DNA of 64,000 bases from Tolypothrix sp. PCC 7712. GTDB taxonomy: Bacteria > Cyanobacteriota > Cyanobacteriia > Cyanobacteriales > Nostocaceae. Of the stretch, positions 1 to 10,500 are shown piece after piece; within the stretch, counting starts at the first letter, position 1; each line of letters begins with the position of its first letter. Below the pieces are notes generated by a model. It was given only the letters and a program-made list of their open reading frames with translations, made no database searches and had not been told where the DNA came from. A program made the translations under genes and the position numbers. The DNA lies in the NCBI RefSeq assembly GCF_025860405.1, contig NZ_CP063785.1, forward strand, positions 2,232,001 through 2,296,000, given 5' to 3'.

Positions 1-2142
1 AAATACTCGCGCTAGCTGTTGTTGCTCTCGATCTACTCCGAGTAGCAGTTGCGTGAGGTCATTTGTGCCAATGGAAATACCATTTACTCCCGCTTTCACA
101 TATTCTGGTAGTAAAAATAGTACGCTGGGTACTTCTGCCATCATCCACAATTGAAACTGCGGCTGTTGGGTTAATCCGGCTTGCTCTACTTTGTGGCGAC
201 AAAAGGTAAATTCTTCTACACTCCGAACAAAGGGCAACAAAAGGTTAATGTTGTTGTAACCAGCTTTTTGCACTGTTGCTAAAGCATTCAGTTCTAATTC
301 AAAGACTGCAGGATTGAGTAAATAGCTAAATATTCCGCGTTCGCCCAAAATTGATTTTGGTGAAGATTGCTGCTGATTGGGGAAGGATGGTAATTCGTGC
401 GATCGCCAATCTAAAGAGCGGTAAAATACTGGCCGCGGCGCAAAGCCACGAGCAAATTGCATAATCTGCTCAGTCCATAATTCTAATAATTCTGCCTGTC
501 GCTGATCTGCTAGCCAGCTACTAGGATGCTCGCCTGAGAGGATATTAAGTATCATCAATTCTGAGCGTAATAACCCTACTCCATCTACAGGCAAATTTTG
601 CACTTGCTCTATGAGGTTAGGCTGGCTGAGATTGAGTAATAACTGAGTAGCAATTAGCGGTTTGGCTGACGCAAAACCAGAATCAGGAGATTCCCAGGAA
701 TTGGTATTGGTAGGCGAGGACATGGAAGAATGCAGGTAATTGAGTTCTAAAGCCTCTGCTGAACCCCATTTTGACTGAACTTCTTCTAGGGCTACATCTG
801 CTTTGACGCGATAAACTTCTGCGCGATCGCCATCTAATATCAGTTTTTCACCGTTTTGGATTAAAGCGGTGACATCTGTAGCACTGACAACTGCGGGGAT
901 ACCCAATTCCCTAGCTAGGATTGCGGCATGGCTCGTCAATCCTCCTTGCTCCGTGATAATACCTTTAATTTGTTGCAATAAAGGTAACCAATTAGGCTTG
1001 ATAGAGCGAGCAACTAAAATCGCTCCTTGGGGTAGTTTTTCTGGTTGAAATTGGGAATTAGCAACGACATAGGCAGTTGCAGTGACACGTCCCCTCGCTG
1101 CCCCTAATCCTTTGATGATGTGTACATTAGGGATGGCAGATTGGGGGGATTTAACTTGTGTTAAGTAAAGCTTAGGGGTGGGATTTGCCTGCAAAATCGT
1201 CCATTTCACAGAAAAATGTTTACCGAATTCACCCACAAGTTGACTGGCTAAATCTATCACTTGTGGCAGGTATTCTTTTGGTAAGGCGTATTGTTTTTGT
1301 TGGTTTTCTGCCAGTAAATAGGTGTTTAAAGCTGTATCATCCGCGATTAGGACAGAATCTGGTAATGCTTGCCATTCATCTGTACTACCTGGTGCGTCAA
1401 CACCATAAGCCAAAATTTTATTGCCGAGGTGTTTCTCGAGCAGTTTGCCTGTATCTGGTTGAATATAGTAGACATCTGGCTGAACTTCACCATTAGCGAT
1501 CGCTACTTCTAATCCACAAGTAGCAGTGATTTCCCACGCAGATGTATTCGCATTAATTGAACCACTGGCAATGGCATTGCGAACTGGTTGCACTAAAACT
1601 GCTAAATTAACTTGTTGCAGGTTAATTCCTGCTTGCTGCCAATATAGTAGACTTCTGGCTCGAAATAACTGACTCCAAGTTTGCTTTAATGCTTTGGCGA
1701 TCGCATCTTGATCGGATTGGCAAAAAATTGACTCTAGCAACCCAGAAATCTTACCAACTTGCTTGTTATTATTTGGCACCGTTAGGCTAGGGCGCAAAAT
1801 TAGATAGCCACTTTCCCATTCTCTTGCAGCTTTGAAAAGCTTACTCATCCATGACGATGGTACAGTGGCAGCAATAATTTCCTGACGCAAACGCCCTGCT
1901 ACCTGCTGGAGTTGTCGCCAATTACCAACATCTAGGTGCAAAGAAGAATATGGCAAATCAGCGACTAATGACTCTGAACTATTGAGAGTTTCTAAGAATT
2001 CTCGCAAAACTTCTGCCCCAATGACAAAACCCGGTACTACCGGGTAGCCACGCTGCATAATTCTGCTCAAGTAAAACGCTTTGTCACCTACTTTGGCGCG
2101 GTCTTGGAGTTTAATTTGGTCAAGCCAGTAGAGTTTGTCCAC
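1..2142 (-). CDS. ppsA: Phosphoenolpyruvate synthase (pyruvate, water dikinase), C-terminus cut by window edge
   Basis: The gene runs off the left edge; 714 codons are visible and the last part of the C-terminal barrel is missing. The family converts pyruvate, ATP and water to PEP, AMP and phosphate in the cytoplasm. The N-terminal ATP-grasp region is seen at residues 18 onward (VGDKAFYLSRI). The swivelling phosphohistidine domain has GGLTSHAAILAREL with the catalytic His at about residue 405 (complement 928-930). The last visible residues (GTNDLTQLLLGVD) belong to the PEP/pyruvate-binding barrel. The start is GTG at 2142, because an in-frame TGA lies directly upstream and no ATG is close. 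A dikinase of the PPDK type is less likely, but the missing end prevents full proof. Confidence 0.87.
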   Translation of the reverse strand, partial: MDKLYWLDQIKLQDRAKVGDKAFYLSRIMQRGYPVVPGFVIGAEVLREFLETLNSSESLVADLPYSSLHLDVGNWRQLQQVAGRLRQEIIAATVPSSWMSKLFKAAREWESGYLILRPSLTVPNNNKQVGKISGLLESIFCQSDQDAIAKALKQTWSQLFRARSLLYWQQAGINLQQVNLAVLVQPVRNAIASGSINANTSAWEITATCGLEVAIANGEVQPDVYYIQPDTGKLLEKHLGNKILAYGVDAPGSTDEWQALPDSVLIADDTALNTYLLAENQQKQYALPKEYLPQVIDLASQLVGEFGKHFSVKWTILQANPTPKLYLTQVKSPQSAIPNVHIIKGLGAARGRVTATAYVVANSQFQPEKLPQGAILVARSIKPNWLPLLQQIKGIITEQGGLTSHAAILARELGIPAVVSATDVTALIQNGEKLILDGDRAEVYRVKADVALEEVQSKWGSAEALELNYLHSSMSSPTNTNSWESPDSGFASAKPLIATQLLLNLSQPNLIEQVQNLPVDGVGLLRSELMILNILSGEHPSSWLADQRQAELLELWTEQIMQFARGFAPRPVFYRSLDWRSHELPSFPNQQQSSPKSILGERGIFSYLLNPAVFELELNALATVQKAGYNNINLLLPFVRSVEEFTFCRHKVEQAGLTQQPQFQLWMMAEVPSVLFLLPEYVKAGVNGISIGTNDLTQLLLGVDREQQQLARVF

Positions 2143-3029
2143 TCAATTTTTTGTACTCAGTTGTCATTCAATTGCTTAGGTCACCGTAATGACCATTTAT
2201 ACAAACTTAAGCTCGAATCCTCTCTGGTACTTAACGCCAAATTCCTCTATTTTCTCTGATTCTACGTCTTCTAAATTTTAGAGTAGTTACTCTGCTGGAA
2301 TTTTTGGTTTTTGCAAAGGCGTAAATGAGAATGGGTAATGTCGTCACCAGGGATGAGTTTATTGGGGAAATTACGCCGTTGAATACTAGCAATATCACCT
2401 GCTTGTGAACCGCTGGTTAACTCACCGATGCGCTTCTAGTTTTTTGTATCTATTTTTAGCACAACTTGATTTTAGAAAATCAGAAGTAAAGCCGAAAACT
2501 TTACCAGAATTAGCTGATGACTGAAAATTAACAATTAATAACACTAATTATTAGTGCTTAAATTGTCAGATATAAGGAATTCATAATTTTTGAATTCATA
2601 ATATTTCCGCTCTCCAAAAGTGTTATCTCATTTAATTATTGAGTGTATGGTTAAATTTAGCAATTTGTAGTGCATTGTGCAGATTAAACTATTTTACATA
2701 ACTAAATATCGATATAATAAGCTTTAAATTTAGAAATTTTTATCTCTAAGATAAAAATTCCTATGAATTGATATTGACATAATATGTATCCAGCCTAAGG
2801 TAGAAATTTGCTGATCAATCAGCCGAAATTAGGAATTTTTTGCAAAAAGAGTCCAGAATAAAAACGTTAATAAGTGCAAAACTTTCAGATAGGTCTAGAA
2901 TATCTTCTCAAGCTACGTGAGAAAATATGGACAAGGATGATAAACAGTTAGCAATTTTTATCCTTCACACTTATTGATCAACGCTGAACTTAGCTCAGTA
3001 TTATTAAACACTTATCATATTGATACTTA
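2143..3029. other. 887-bp AT-rich intergenic region with one short gene remnant
   Basis: Apart from the remnant at 2271-2435 this stretch shows no credible reading frame. It lies between the divergent starts of the PEP synthase and mgtC-like genes and should hold both promoters. The 2,500-3,000 part is very AT-rich with many short direct and inverted repeats. No riboswitch or RNA gene was recognised. Confidence 0.5.
2271..2435 (-). pseudogene. Short orphan coding remnant (54 codons, no start)
   Basis: On the minus strand 54 sense codons lie between two TAG codons with no ATG, GTG or TTG at a plausible position. The translation (for example SGSQAGDIASIQRRNFPNK) reads like real protein rather than shadow sequence, and the strand has few alternatives. 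It may be the tail of a lost gene. The parent family was not recognised. Confidence 0.3.
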
Positions 3030-3467
3030 ATGACCAACGATTGGCTAAATATTATCTTTAGACTATGTATTGCATTGGTAAGTGGGGGGATTATTGGCTG
3101 GGAACGCCAACTGCGACACAAGCCAGCAGGTTTAAGAACTCATATGTTAGTCAGTCTTGGTTCTGCTCTGTTTACCCTCATACCTTTGCATACAGTTGGG
3201 TTGCAAGCTAACGCTGATGCACTTAGTCGCGTGATTCAAGGTATTGCTGCTGGGATAGGATTTCTGGGTGCTGGTGAGATTTTGCGCGAATCTTCCAACG
3301 ATTCGCAGCGTCCTGAAATTCATGGATTAACATCAGCTGCGGCTGTTTGGGTATCAGCCGCTTTAGGAATTGCTGCGGGATGTAACTTGTGGCAATTAAG
3401 TTTAATTGGCGCTTTCCTCACTTTTTTAGTTCTCAATATTTTTAAAAAATTAGAAAGATGGAATTAA
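3030..3467 (+). CDS. MgtC/SapB family inner-membrane protein
   Basis: A 145-residue hydrophobic protein with about four membrane segments. It has the typical MgtC/SapB blocks: GGIIGWERQLRHKPAGLRTH near residues 19-38, an IQGIAAGIGFLGAGEI block at about 69-84 and HGLTSAAAVWVSAALGIAAG at about 97-117. The length fits the short form made only of the membrane domain, without the C-terminal ACT-like domain. Family members act in growth at low magnesium and in regulation of membrane ATPases; the role in cyanobacteria is not settled. The gene stands alone on the plus strand. The start ATG is the first in frame after an AT-rich leader. Confidence 0.88.
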   Translation: MTNDWLNIIFRLCIALVSGGIIGWERQLRHKPAGLRTHMLVSLGSALFTLIPLHTVGLQANADALSRVIQGIAAGIGFLGAGEILRESSNDSQRPEIHGLTSAAAVWVSAALGIAAGCNLWQLSLIGAFLTFLVLNIFKKLERWN

Positions 3468-3635
3468 GAGATGATTTATAAAGTCGCCTAACGCACCACC
3501 CACGCGACGGCGCGTTACGGCTAAATTTTAATGTCTCTAGGCCCCAAAACCTTTCATAGCCGTAACACACCCTACATTTAGTTTAGAAATTGTTCCTTAA
3601 ACAATCAATTTCTAACTTAAGAATAAAGAATTTAG

Positions 3636-4049
3636 CTAATTGAATAATTTCAGAGCCTTAGCAAAGATAGCTTCTTCTGCTCTAGTCTGGAGAATCATTT
3701 TTACTGAAGTAATTAAATCTAAATTAGGCTGTATATCATTCTCAATTGTTTTACTAGCTGCATAAAAGCTGACATCGTTGCAATTAAGTTCATTAGTGGT
3801 ACCAGTTTGTAATTGCCCTTTTTGATAGTCCCAAGAAACTGATTTACCACGTAAAGTAAATTGAAACCATAATATTTCATCATCTTTTAATTCAAAGAAA
3901 ACATCTAAATAAGGTTCTTCTCCTTGGAACCACATTCTTGTTATTCCTGGTTGTTGACATTTTTTGAGTATCTTTGGCTCAATTTCTCGTAAAGATGCGC
4001 CTAATGCAACAATCTCATCTTTATTTAATAAATAATTTTTTTGCATCAT
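3636..4049 (-). CDS. Hypothetical protein (137 aa)
   Basis: A soluble 137-residue protein without signal peptide or membrane segment. The middle (WFQGEEPYLDVFFELKDDE) has alternating acidic and aromatic residues and suggests a beta-rich fold, and the end is helical. No known motif was recognised. It is isolated: the neighbour on the left faces the other way and recF lies about 280 bp downstream. Base use matches the neighbours, so recent transfer is not suggested. The start could be either of the two leading ATG codons. Confidence 0.6.
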   Translation of the reverse strand: MMQKNYLLNKDEIVALGASLREIEPKILKKCQQPGITRMWFQGEEPYLDVFFELKDDEILWFQFTLRGKSVSWDYQKGQLQTGTTNELNCNDVSFYAASKTIENDIQPNLDLITSVKMILQTRAEEAIFAKALKLFN

Positions 4050-4331
4050 ATCTAAAACTTAATGTAAGATGATCGCGTTATTATTTCCTTAAATAGGAGG
4101 CTTTAAAATAGTTGAAAAAAGCAACTCAAATTTAATTTCAGTAATGCTAAAAAGCTTGATAAAAATTTATGGAAAAGCCAAGATTTTATCAATAAAAATT
4201 ATTTATTAAAAATTTCCATTGATAGCCTGAAATAATATTAAGCAAAATTTGTCATTTTGCTGGCAAACACCTTAATCTCTATTCTGACAAGTTTGGAAAG
4301 CTGGTGAAGCTTCACATTTTATTATGTTGGC

Positions 4332-5465
4332 TTAGTCAAGCGGATTTGGCAATGATATTTCTCCGGCTTTTACCAAGAGAATTTGGGATGAATTCAACCA
4401 CTGTGAGTCAAAAGAACCAAGATGAGTTGTGGTGATTAAAGTTTGAAACCTGTCTTGAATAGCATCAAGTAACTGATTTTGGCGATATAAGTCTAGCTCT
4501 GCTAAAACATCATCCAGTAATAGCAGTGGTGGTTCGCCAACGACTTCTTCAATTAATTGTAATTCGGCTAATTTCAACGCTAGTACTAGGGTGCGCTGCT
4601 GACCTTGAGAACCGTATTGACGCGCTGGTGTTTGGTTAATAATTAATTCTATTTCATCGCGATGAGGGCCTACTAGGGTAGTTCCTTGGCGCAACTCCGC
4701 GATCGCTCGCTGCTGAATTTTTTCTAAAAAAGCTTGTTGTACTTCTTGGGGATAATTTTCTCCCAAGGGAACGTTGGGTGCATATTTAATTTGCAGTTCT
4801 TCCGTACTACCACTGATGCTAGCGTGCCAATTAGTTGCAATTGGTGCTAGCCTTTGTAGCGCTCGTTCACGTCGTCTAATAACGCGTGTACCTGTGGTAG
4901 CTAACTGAGTATCCCATACAGCCAATTGTTCTGATTGCTGGCTACTGAGTGCTGAATCTTGAGTTTGTTTTAAAAATGCATTGCGTTGTCGCAAAACCTG
5001 ATTGTATTGCTGCAAAATGTGAGCATATACAGGTTCGAGTTGAATTAATAAAGTATCTAGCCAGCTACGACGACCTTCTGGGCCACCTCGTACCAAGTCT
5101 AAATCTAAGCTAGAAAACTCAACGGCATTCAAAACACCAAGAAAATCCATTTGGCGACGCACAATTTCACTATTGAGCGCCACTGTACGTCGCCCATTGC
5201 GACGTAGGGTTAAAGTCAAGTCACTAATACTAGATTTGCGCTCTAAGGAAGCATTAATTTGGGCGATCGCTTCTCCTTCTTGCACTAAATCGCGATCGCG
5301 GGCCATACGATGCGATCGCAATGTGGCTAATAACTCCACCGCCTCCAATAAATTTGATTTTCCCTGAGCATTATTACCCACCAAAATTGTCTTGGCAGCG
5401 GTAAACTCAACCTTTTGGTCTTGGTAATTACGAAATTGTCTCAGGTGAATCGATTTGAGAAACAT
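4332..5465 (-). CDS. recF: DNA replication and repair protein RecF
   Basis: RecF is an SMC-like ATPase that helps load RecA at single-strand gaps. This 377-residue protein has a Walker A motif near the N-terminus (GNNAQGKSNLLEAV), an arginine-rich central region and a C-terminal QGQQRTLVLALKLAE signature followed by Walker B LLLLDDVLAELD. The frame is open for 22 more codons upstream, but those codons lie in purine-rich repeat sequence. The ATG at 5465 gives the usual RecF opening (MFLKSIHLRQFRNY). It follows the P-type ATPase gene on the same strand, separated by the 9-bp satellite at 5537-5605. Confidence 0.93.
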   Translation of the reverse strand: MFLKSIHLRQFRNYQDQKVEFTAAKTILVGNNAQGKSNLLEAVELLATLRSHRMARDRDLVQEGEAIAQINASLERKSSISDLTLTLRRNGRRTVALNSEIVRRQMDFLGVLNAVEFSSLDLDLVRGGPEGRRSWLDTLLIQLEPVYAHILQQYNQVLRQRNAFLKQTQDSALSSQQSEQLAVWDTQLATTGTRVIRRRERALQRLAPIATNWHASISGSTEELQIKYAPNVPLGENYPQEVQQAFLEKIQQRAIAELRQGTTLVGPHRDEIELIINQTPARQYGSQGQQRTLVLALKLAELQLIEEVVGEPPLLLLDDVLAELDLYRQNQLLDAIQDRFQTLITTTHLGSFDSQWLNSSQILLVKAGEISLPNPLD

Positions 5466-5536
5466 AGCAAGGAGATGAGAGAACAGGGGGAGTAAGGGGA
5501 GCGAGGGGAGTACAAGGAGATAAGGGAGCATTTTGT

Positions 5537-5605
5537 CATCCCCCTCATCCCCCTCATCCCCCTCATCCCCCTCATCTCCCTCATCTCCCTCATCTTCCTC
5601 ATCCC
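5537..5605. repeat. 9-bp tandem satellite (CATCCCCCT-type), 7 full units plus part
   Basis: Seven tandem nonamers and a partial eighth lie between the stop codon of the P-type ATPase gene and recF. Units are CATCCCCCT four times, CATCTCCCT twice and CATCTTCCT once. Read on the minus strand this is the same GGGATGAGG-like satellite found after rph at 33244-33297. Confidence 0.9.
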
Positions 5606-5608
5606 TAA

Positions 5609-8473
5609 TTAAACGGTCTTTTTACCCATTAAGCGGAAGAATATCTTCTCCAATTCCACCCAGACAAACATTAAGGCGCTAAAGCCAATACAAATAGCTA
5701 ACTCTTGTGGTGGTAACCAATGGGTACCAAAGAAATCTCGCAGGGGTGGAACGTAAACTAGCATCAACTGCAAAATTGTTGTCACAACCACAGCACCCAA
5801 AACAAACGGATTTGATAAGGGATTCATTTCTATGGTGAGTTGGTTATTCGAGCGGATAGCTATAGCATGACCCATTTGGGCAATACATAGGGAGGTGAAT
5901 ACCATTGTCTTCCATCTTTCTGGGTCAAGTCCCGGCCCGACTACGGCTTTGGAATGGAAGTATGCCCATTCCATGAGAATAATCGTGATGATCGCAAAGA
6001 CAATCCCAATGCGAACCATATAAGAACCCAATCCTCTAGCAAAGATACTTTCCCGGGGGCTAAAGGGTGGACGCTTCATCACATCTGGTTCTGGGGGTTC
6101 TACCGCTAAGGCTAAGGCTGGTAAACCATCTGTAACTAAGTTCATCCAGAGAATTTGTAGGGGAGTCAGGGGAACGCCTCCCAAGCCTAAAATTGGTGCA
6201 GCGGCAATTGTTAGCACTTCACCGATGTTACTGCCCAGAATGTATTTAATAAAGCGGCGGATGTTGGTGTAAACTACTCTACCTTCCTTAGTAGCGGAAA
6301 CAATGGTGGCAAAGTTGTCATCTAGCAGCACCATGTCGCTAGCTTCTTTACTGACATCTGTACCAGTAATGCCCATCGCAATCCCGATATCGGCTTGCTT
6401 TAAGGCGGGAGCATCGTTGACACCATCACCCGTCATCGCCACAAATCTACCACGGCGTTGCAGAGCTTTGACGATTCGTAGTTTGTGTTCTGGGGAAACC
6501 CGGGCATAAATGCTGACTAAATCGACATTTTGCTCCAGTTCCTCGTCACTCATGCGCTGTAATTCTTGCCCTGTGAGTACACGAGAGCCTTCTTCTGCTA
6601 TGCCTAAGTCAGCTGCGATCGCTCTGGCTGTTAATTGGTGATCGCCAGTAATCATGACTGGGCGAATCCCGGCTTCCCGACATTCTTGCACGGCGGCTCT
6701 CACTTCTGGGCGTGGTGCATCTAGCATCCCCACTAACCCCAGCCATACTAACTCTTGCTCTGAGGCTTCATCTGAACCTTCTGGGGGAATTTCTGCCCAA
6801 GGTTTGTAAGCAAAACCTAGTACCCGCAAACCCTTACTCGCCATTTGGTCGTTTTCTGCCAGAACTTTTTGGCGTTGTTCTTCTGTTAAGGGGGCTGAGT
6901 GTCTACCCAAATAAATTTGGCTGCAACGCGCCAAAATTAACTCGGGGGAACCTTTGGTAAACATTAAATAATTTTCGGATTGCAGAAAACCTGCGATCGC
7001 CGGGTCAATTCCTGTACCGGAAGCATCCCCAGTAGCAATCTCCTGTACCTGAGCAATCACGCTCATGCGCTTACGTTCTGAAGAAAACGGAAATTCTCCT
7101 ACCCGAGGTAATTTACTTTCCCATTGGTCTTTTTCAATACCTGCTTTCCCCGCCAAGGTCATTAATGCGCCTTCAGTGGGGTCTCCTAAAATCGCCCATT
7201 CGCCTTGTTCTTTTTGCAGGACGGAATCGTTACAAACAGCACAAGCAACTAGCAAAGCAGAGATTTCCGGATATTCATCTACAGAAATTTTCTGTCCGTT
7301 TAATTGAAAATCCCCGGTGGGGGCGTAACCTTCGCCTGTAACCCTAAAATTAGAATTATTTGTATAAACTGATTGCACCACCATTTTGTTCTGAGTCAGT
7401 GTGCCAGTTTTATCAGAACAAATTGTGGTAACTGAACCCAAGGTTTCCACGGCTGGAAGTTTACGAATCAAGGCATTTTGCTTGACCATTCGCTGGGTTC
7501 CCAATGCCAAGGTAACGGTAATTACGGCGGGTAACCCTTCAGGAACCACAGCCACCGCCATACTCAAAGAAACTTCTAAGAGTTCTTGTAAATTGCTAAA
7601 ACCTCTAGCCTGGATGATACCGCCAATCACAACAATGGCTACCAGAATTAAAGAACCGCTGACTAGGACATTACCTAGTTGCGTCATCCGCTGTTGCAGA
7701 GGCGTTGGTTCACTTTCCACTGACTGTAACAAAGTAGCAATTTTGCCTAACTCTGTTTTCATCCCAGTGCTAGTAACTAGAACCTTGCCTCGTCCTTGAA
7801 CAACTTCTGTACCTTGATAGACAACATTAATGCGATCGCCTAATCCTGTGTCTTCAGGTAATTGTAATGTGGCTTGTTTATTAACAGCTTCCGCTTCACC
7901 AGTGAGCGCCGATTCTCGCACTTGTAAATTAGATTGTTCAACTAAGCGTCCATCTGCGGCTATCTGTACCCCAGCTTCCAGCAGCATTACATCCCCAGGA
8001 ACGATCTCCTTAGCAGCGACATCCAAAAGTTTGCGATCGCGGATGACTCGCACTAAGGGAGAGGAGAGTTTTTTGAGGGCTGCGAGGGCTTTTTCGGCAC
8101 GGCTTTCTTGCACATAGCCGAGGATACCATTGAGGATGACAATCGCCATAATCGCGATCGTATCCTTGAATGGCACTTCCCCTGGTTTGAGATTACCTCC
8201 TTGCCAAGCGACGAGGTCTAAAACCCCAGAGATGATAGCTACAGCAATCAGCATCAACAACATAATGTTCTTGAACTGATCTAGCAGAATCTCCCAAGCG
8301 CTACGGCCACCATGTTCTTCAAGTTCATTGGGGCCATATTTGTGCAACCGTTGCTCCACTTCTTGGGGTGTCAAGCCACTGTCTGCATTACTATCAAGCA
8401 GTTCGAGCGCTTTTTCAACTTCTAAACTATGCCAAACGGCGGCACTTTCAGGCAGAGAATTAGCAGACATCAC
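5609..8473 (-). CDS. Cation-transporting P-type ATPase, Ca2+-ATPase (P2A) type
   Basis: A 954-residue membrane pump that probably exports Ca2+. The order is cation-ATPase N-terminal domain (residues about 10-85), actuator domain, M4 with [17 protein letters not shown], the phosphorylation site DKTGTLT with Asp354, the hinge [13 protein letters not shown], then M5-M10. M5 ([12 protein letters not shown]) and M6 ([16 protein letters not shown]) match the Ca2+-site pattern of SERCA/PacL pumps; this points to Ca2+ rather than heavy metals. Length is normal for the family. Mn2+ transport cannot be excluded. The gene is divergent from the transglutaminase-core gene and ends 4 bp before a 9-bp satellite. 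Confidence 0.92.
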   Translation of the reverse strand: MMSANSLPESAAVWHSLEVEKALELLDSNADSGLTPQEVEQRLHKYGPNELEEHGGRSAWEILLDQFKNIMLLMLIAVAIISGVLDLVAWQGGNLKPGEVPFKDTIAIMAIVILNGILGYVQESRAEKALAALKKLSSPLVRVIRDRKLLDVAAKEIVPGDVMLLEAGVQIAADGRLVEQSNLQVRESALTGEAEAVNKQATLQLPEDTGLGDRINVVYQGTEVVQGRGKVLVTSTGMKTELGKIATLLQSVESEPTPLQQRMTQLGNVLVSGSLILVAIVVIGGIIQARGFSNLQELLEVSLSMAVAVVPEGLPAVITVTLALGTQRMVKQNALIRKLPAVETLGSVTTICSDKTGTLTQNKMVVQSVYTNNSNFRVTGEGYAPTGDFQLNGQKISVDEYPEISALLVACAVCNDSVLQKEQGEWAILGDPTEGALMTLAGKAGIEKDQWESKLPRVGEFPFSSERKRMSVIAQVQEIATGDASGTGIDPAIAGFLQSENYLMFTKGSPELILARCSQIYLGRHSAPLTEEQRQKVLAENDQMASKGLRVLGFAYKPWAEIPPEGSDEASEQELVWLGLVGMLDAPRPEVRAAVQECREAGIRPVMITGDHQLTARAIAADLGIAEEGSRVLTGQELQRMSDEELEQNVDLVSIYARVSPEHKLRIVKALQRRGRFVAMTGDGVNDAPALKQADIGIAMGITGTDVSKEASDMVLLDDNFATIVSATKEGRVVYTNIRRFIKYILGSNIGEVLTIAAAPILGLGGVPLTPLQILWMNLVTDGLPALALAVEPPEPDVMKRPPFSPRESIFARGLGSYMVRIGIVFAIITIILMEWAYFHSKAVVGPGLDPERWKTMVFTSLCIAQMGHAIAIRSNNQLTIEMNPLSNPFVLGAVVVTTILQLMLVYVPPLRDFFGTHWLPPQELAICIGFSALMFVWVELEKIFFRLMGKKTV

Positions 8474-8762
8474 TTAAGTTACAGGAAAAGGTTACAAAAT
8501 TCGATCATAATTTAGTGATGGTCAGAAAACCATCCACTAAAGTTACATAAAGGCTCTCGCCAGTTTGTATCAGTTCAGTTTAGATGTGATTCCTGACATT
8601 TGTCATCTGAAGGATTAATCCTTCATGGGTATTTTTATGTGTTATTTCCTAGGTCAGAGTTTTTTTGGAACACATTGCACTGATAATTGTAAGCAGCACC
8701 ACTCTGAAAACTTGGTCACATTGGATGTACCACAATTTATTCTAGGCGTGCTAAACGGTTAA

Positions 8763-10448
8763 ATGAATATGCTTAATATGAGTTTTGCACTCCCCAGTAT
8801 GACCGTTAGCCAGATGTTTGGTCAAAGAACGATTCGACCGCTAACTGCTGCCGCACTAGGTGGCATTGCTTTTATTCAAGATAGACTAATCGCCATTGAT
8901 ACGATTAAGGGACATCTGCTGGAGATTGACCCAATATCTGACAACAGTAAAATACTGAATCCTCATCAAGTTAAGGAATTTACTGATGTCACAGGTATCG
9001 CAGTCTGGGAAGATACCCTGTGGGTGACTCGTGGTAATAGTGTTTATCGCTGCCAGATGAATGCTTTAGGACTAGAGCATTTTGTGACATTGCCTTATCC
9101 GGCTGAGGGTATTGCTGTATGGGAATCCACAGTCTATATCAGTTGCCAAAAGTTAGGCTATATCTTGATTTATGAATCCGATAGCCGTAAAGAAATTACT
9201 AGATTTTATGCCCCAGGAGTGGGACAAGAGAATTTAACAGTCAGTCAAGATACTCTGTGGGTGAGCGATCGCACAGAGCAAACAGTTTATTCTGTGGATC
9301 GGGCGACAGGGGAAATTCAATTTAGCGTACTCACCCCCTTTGACTCTCCCACAGGTATTGCGGTACATAAAGATAGCGAAACAGGCAAAGAAAGTCTTTA
9401 TATCGCCTACGCCTCAGAAGAACCTTACATTCGAGATAATCCCAATGCCGATCCAAATCACGAACTAACATACCGCGATCGCACTTTTATTCATCCCCTC
9501 TATTATCATTACGAGCCAGAGAAACGTTACGCCCTCTCTAATGGCTACCTGATTGAAATGTCCTACGCTGAGGAAATTGCCCCCTTAGAAGAGGTATATC
9601 TAACGGACTTAGAATGGCGAATTGCTTTACCCTCAGAAACCGAACGCCAAAAAGTTAAACAAGTCGAACCGATTGGACTACCCTTTACAGAAGAAGTTAT
9701 TGATGGGCAAAGAATAGCAGTATTTAAATTTGATACTCTTACTCCTGGAGAACGCCATATATTTGGCTGGAAAGCGACTTTAGAAGTGCGCGGCATTAAG
9801 TATCGTATTACACCCAAAGATGTGGAAGATATTCCCCCAGTTACTCCAGAATTTGCTAGCCGCTATCTGGTTGATGATGATGAGTTAGCAATGGAGACTA
9901 GCATTGTCCGCCGGGCTGCACGCGATGCAGTTGGTTCAGAAACCAATTTGCTGCGGAAGATGTATAGTATCCGTAATTATGTTTACGATGAATTGTCATA
10001 TGGTATTAAACCATACATTGATACGCCAGATGTGGTTTTAGAACGGGGTGTAGGTTCCTGTGGCGAATATGTAGGCGTATTGCTGGCTTTGTGCCGTTTG
10101 AATGGTATTCCCTGCCGCACAGTCGGTAGATACAAATGTCCACCCAACGGAGAATTGCAAGGCATACCCCTGCAACCAGACTTTAACCATGTGTGGTTAG
10201 AATTCTACATTCCCAATTACGGTTGGTTGCCAATGGAATCTAACCCTGATGATATCGGTAATGCAGGCCCCTATCCCACCCGCTTTTTCATGGGCTTATG
10301 CTGGTATCACATCGAAATTGGCAAAGGAGTTTCTTTTGAAACCATCAGCAGCCAAGGCGTACGTCTCACCAAAGAAGATATCCCCCTTGGCGACCTAGCA
10401 ATTAATCACATCCGGTTTACAATTCTTAAAGAATTACCACCTTTCTAA
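8763..10448 (+). CDS. Transglutaminase-core protein with beta-propeller-like N-terminal half
   Basis: A 561-residue protein. Residues about 20-250 show repeated GIAVWEDTLWV / GIAVWESTVYI / GIAVHK blocks like NHL/YVTN beta-propeller blades. The C-terminal half carries a transglutaminase-like core: Cys433 in GSCGEYVGVLLALCRLNGIP, His476 in NHVWLEFYIP, then GWLPMESNPDD. In the usual GW.P.D pattern the third triad residue is Asp; here Glu stands at that place and Asp496-497 come a little later. Such bacterial proteins often act as cysteine proteases or amidases on peptides. No clear signal peptide was seen. The gene stands alone; an inverted repeat follows at 10458. Confidence 0.8.
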   Translation: MNMLNMSFALPSMTVSQMFGQRTIRPLTAAALGGIAFIQDRLIAIDTIKGHLLEIDPISDNSKILNPHQVKEFTDVTGIAVWEDTLWVTRGNSVYRCQMNALGLEHFVTLPYPAEGIAVWESTVYISCQKLGYILIYESDSRKEITRFYAPGVGQENLTVSQDTLWVSDRTEQTVYSVDRATGEIQFSVLTPFDSPTGIAVHKDSETGKESLYIAYASEEPYIRDNPNADPNHELTYRDRTFIHPLYYHYEPEKRYALSNGYLIEMSYAEEIAPLEEVYLTDLEWRIALPSETERQKVKQVEPIGLPFTEEVIDGQRIAVFKFDTLTPGERHIFGWKATLEVRGIKYRITPKDVEDIPPVTPEFASRYLVDDDELAMETSIVRRAARDAVGSETNLLRKMYSIRNYVYDELSYGIKPYIDTPDVVLERGVGSCGEYVGVLLALCRLNGIPCRTVGRYKCPPNGELQGIPLQPDFNHVWLEFYIPNYGWLPMESNPDDIGNAGPYPTRFFMGLCWYHIEIGKGVSFETISSQGVRLTKEDIPLGDLAINHIRFTILKELPPF

Positions 10449-10457
10449 ACCTTGTAG

Positions 10458-10477
10458 AGACGCGATTCATCGCGTCT
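10458..10477. terminator. Hairpin after the transglutaminase-core gene (dispersed repeat type)
   Basis: A perfect 9-bp stem (AGACGCGAT / ATCGCGTCT) with a 2-base loop lies 10 bp after the stop codon. No T-run follows, so termination is possible but not shown. The sequence is typical of small dispersed palindromes in Nostocales. Confidence 0.45.
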
Positions 10478-10500
10478 GTAATTTATCCCCCAATCCCCAA

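Noticed and set aside
2205..2240. tRNA-like GCTCGAATCC sequence
   Set aside because: No acceptor stem, anticodon arm or D-arm could be placed around it.
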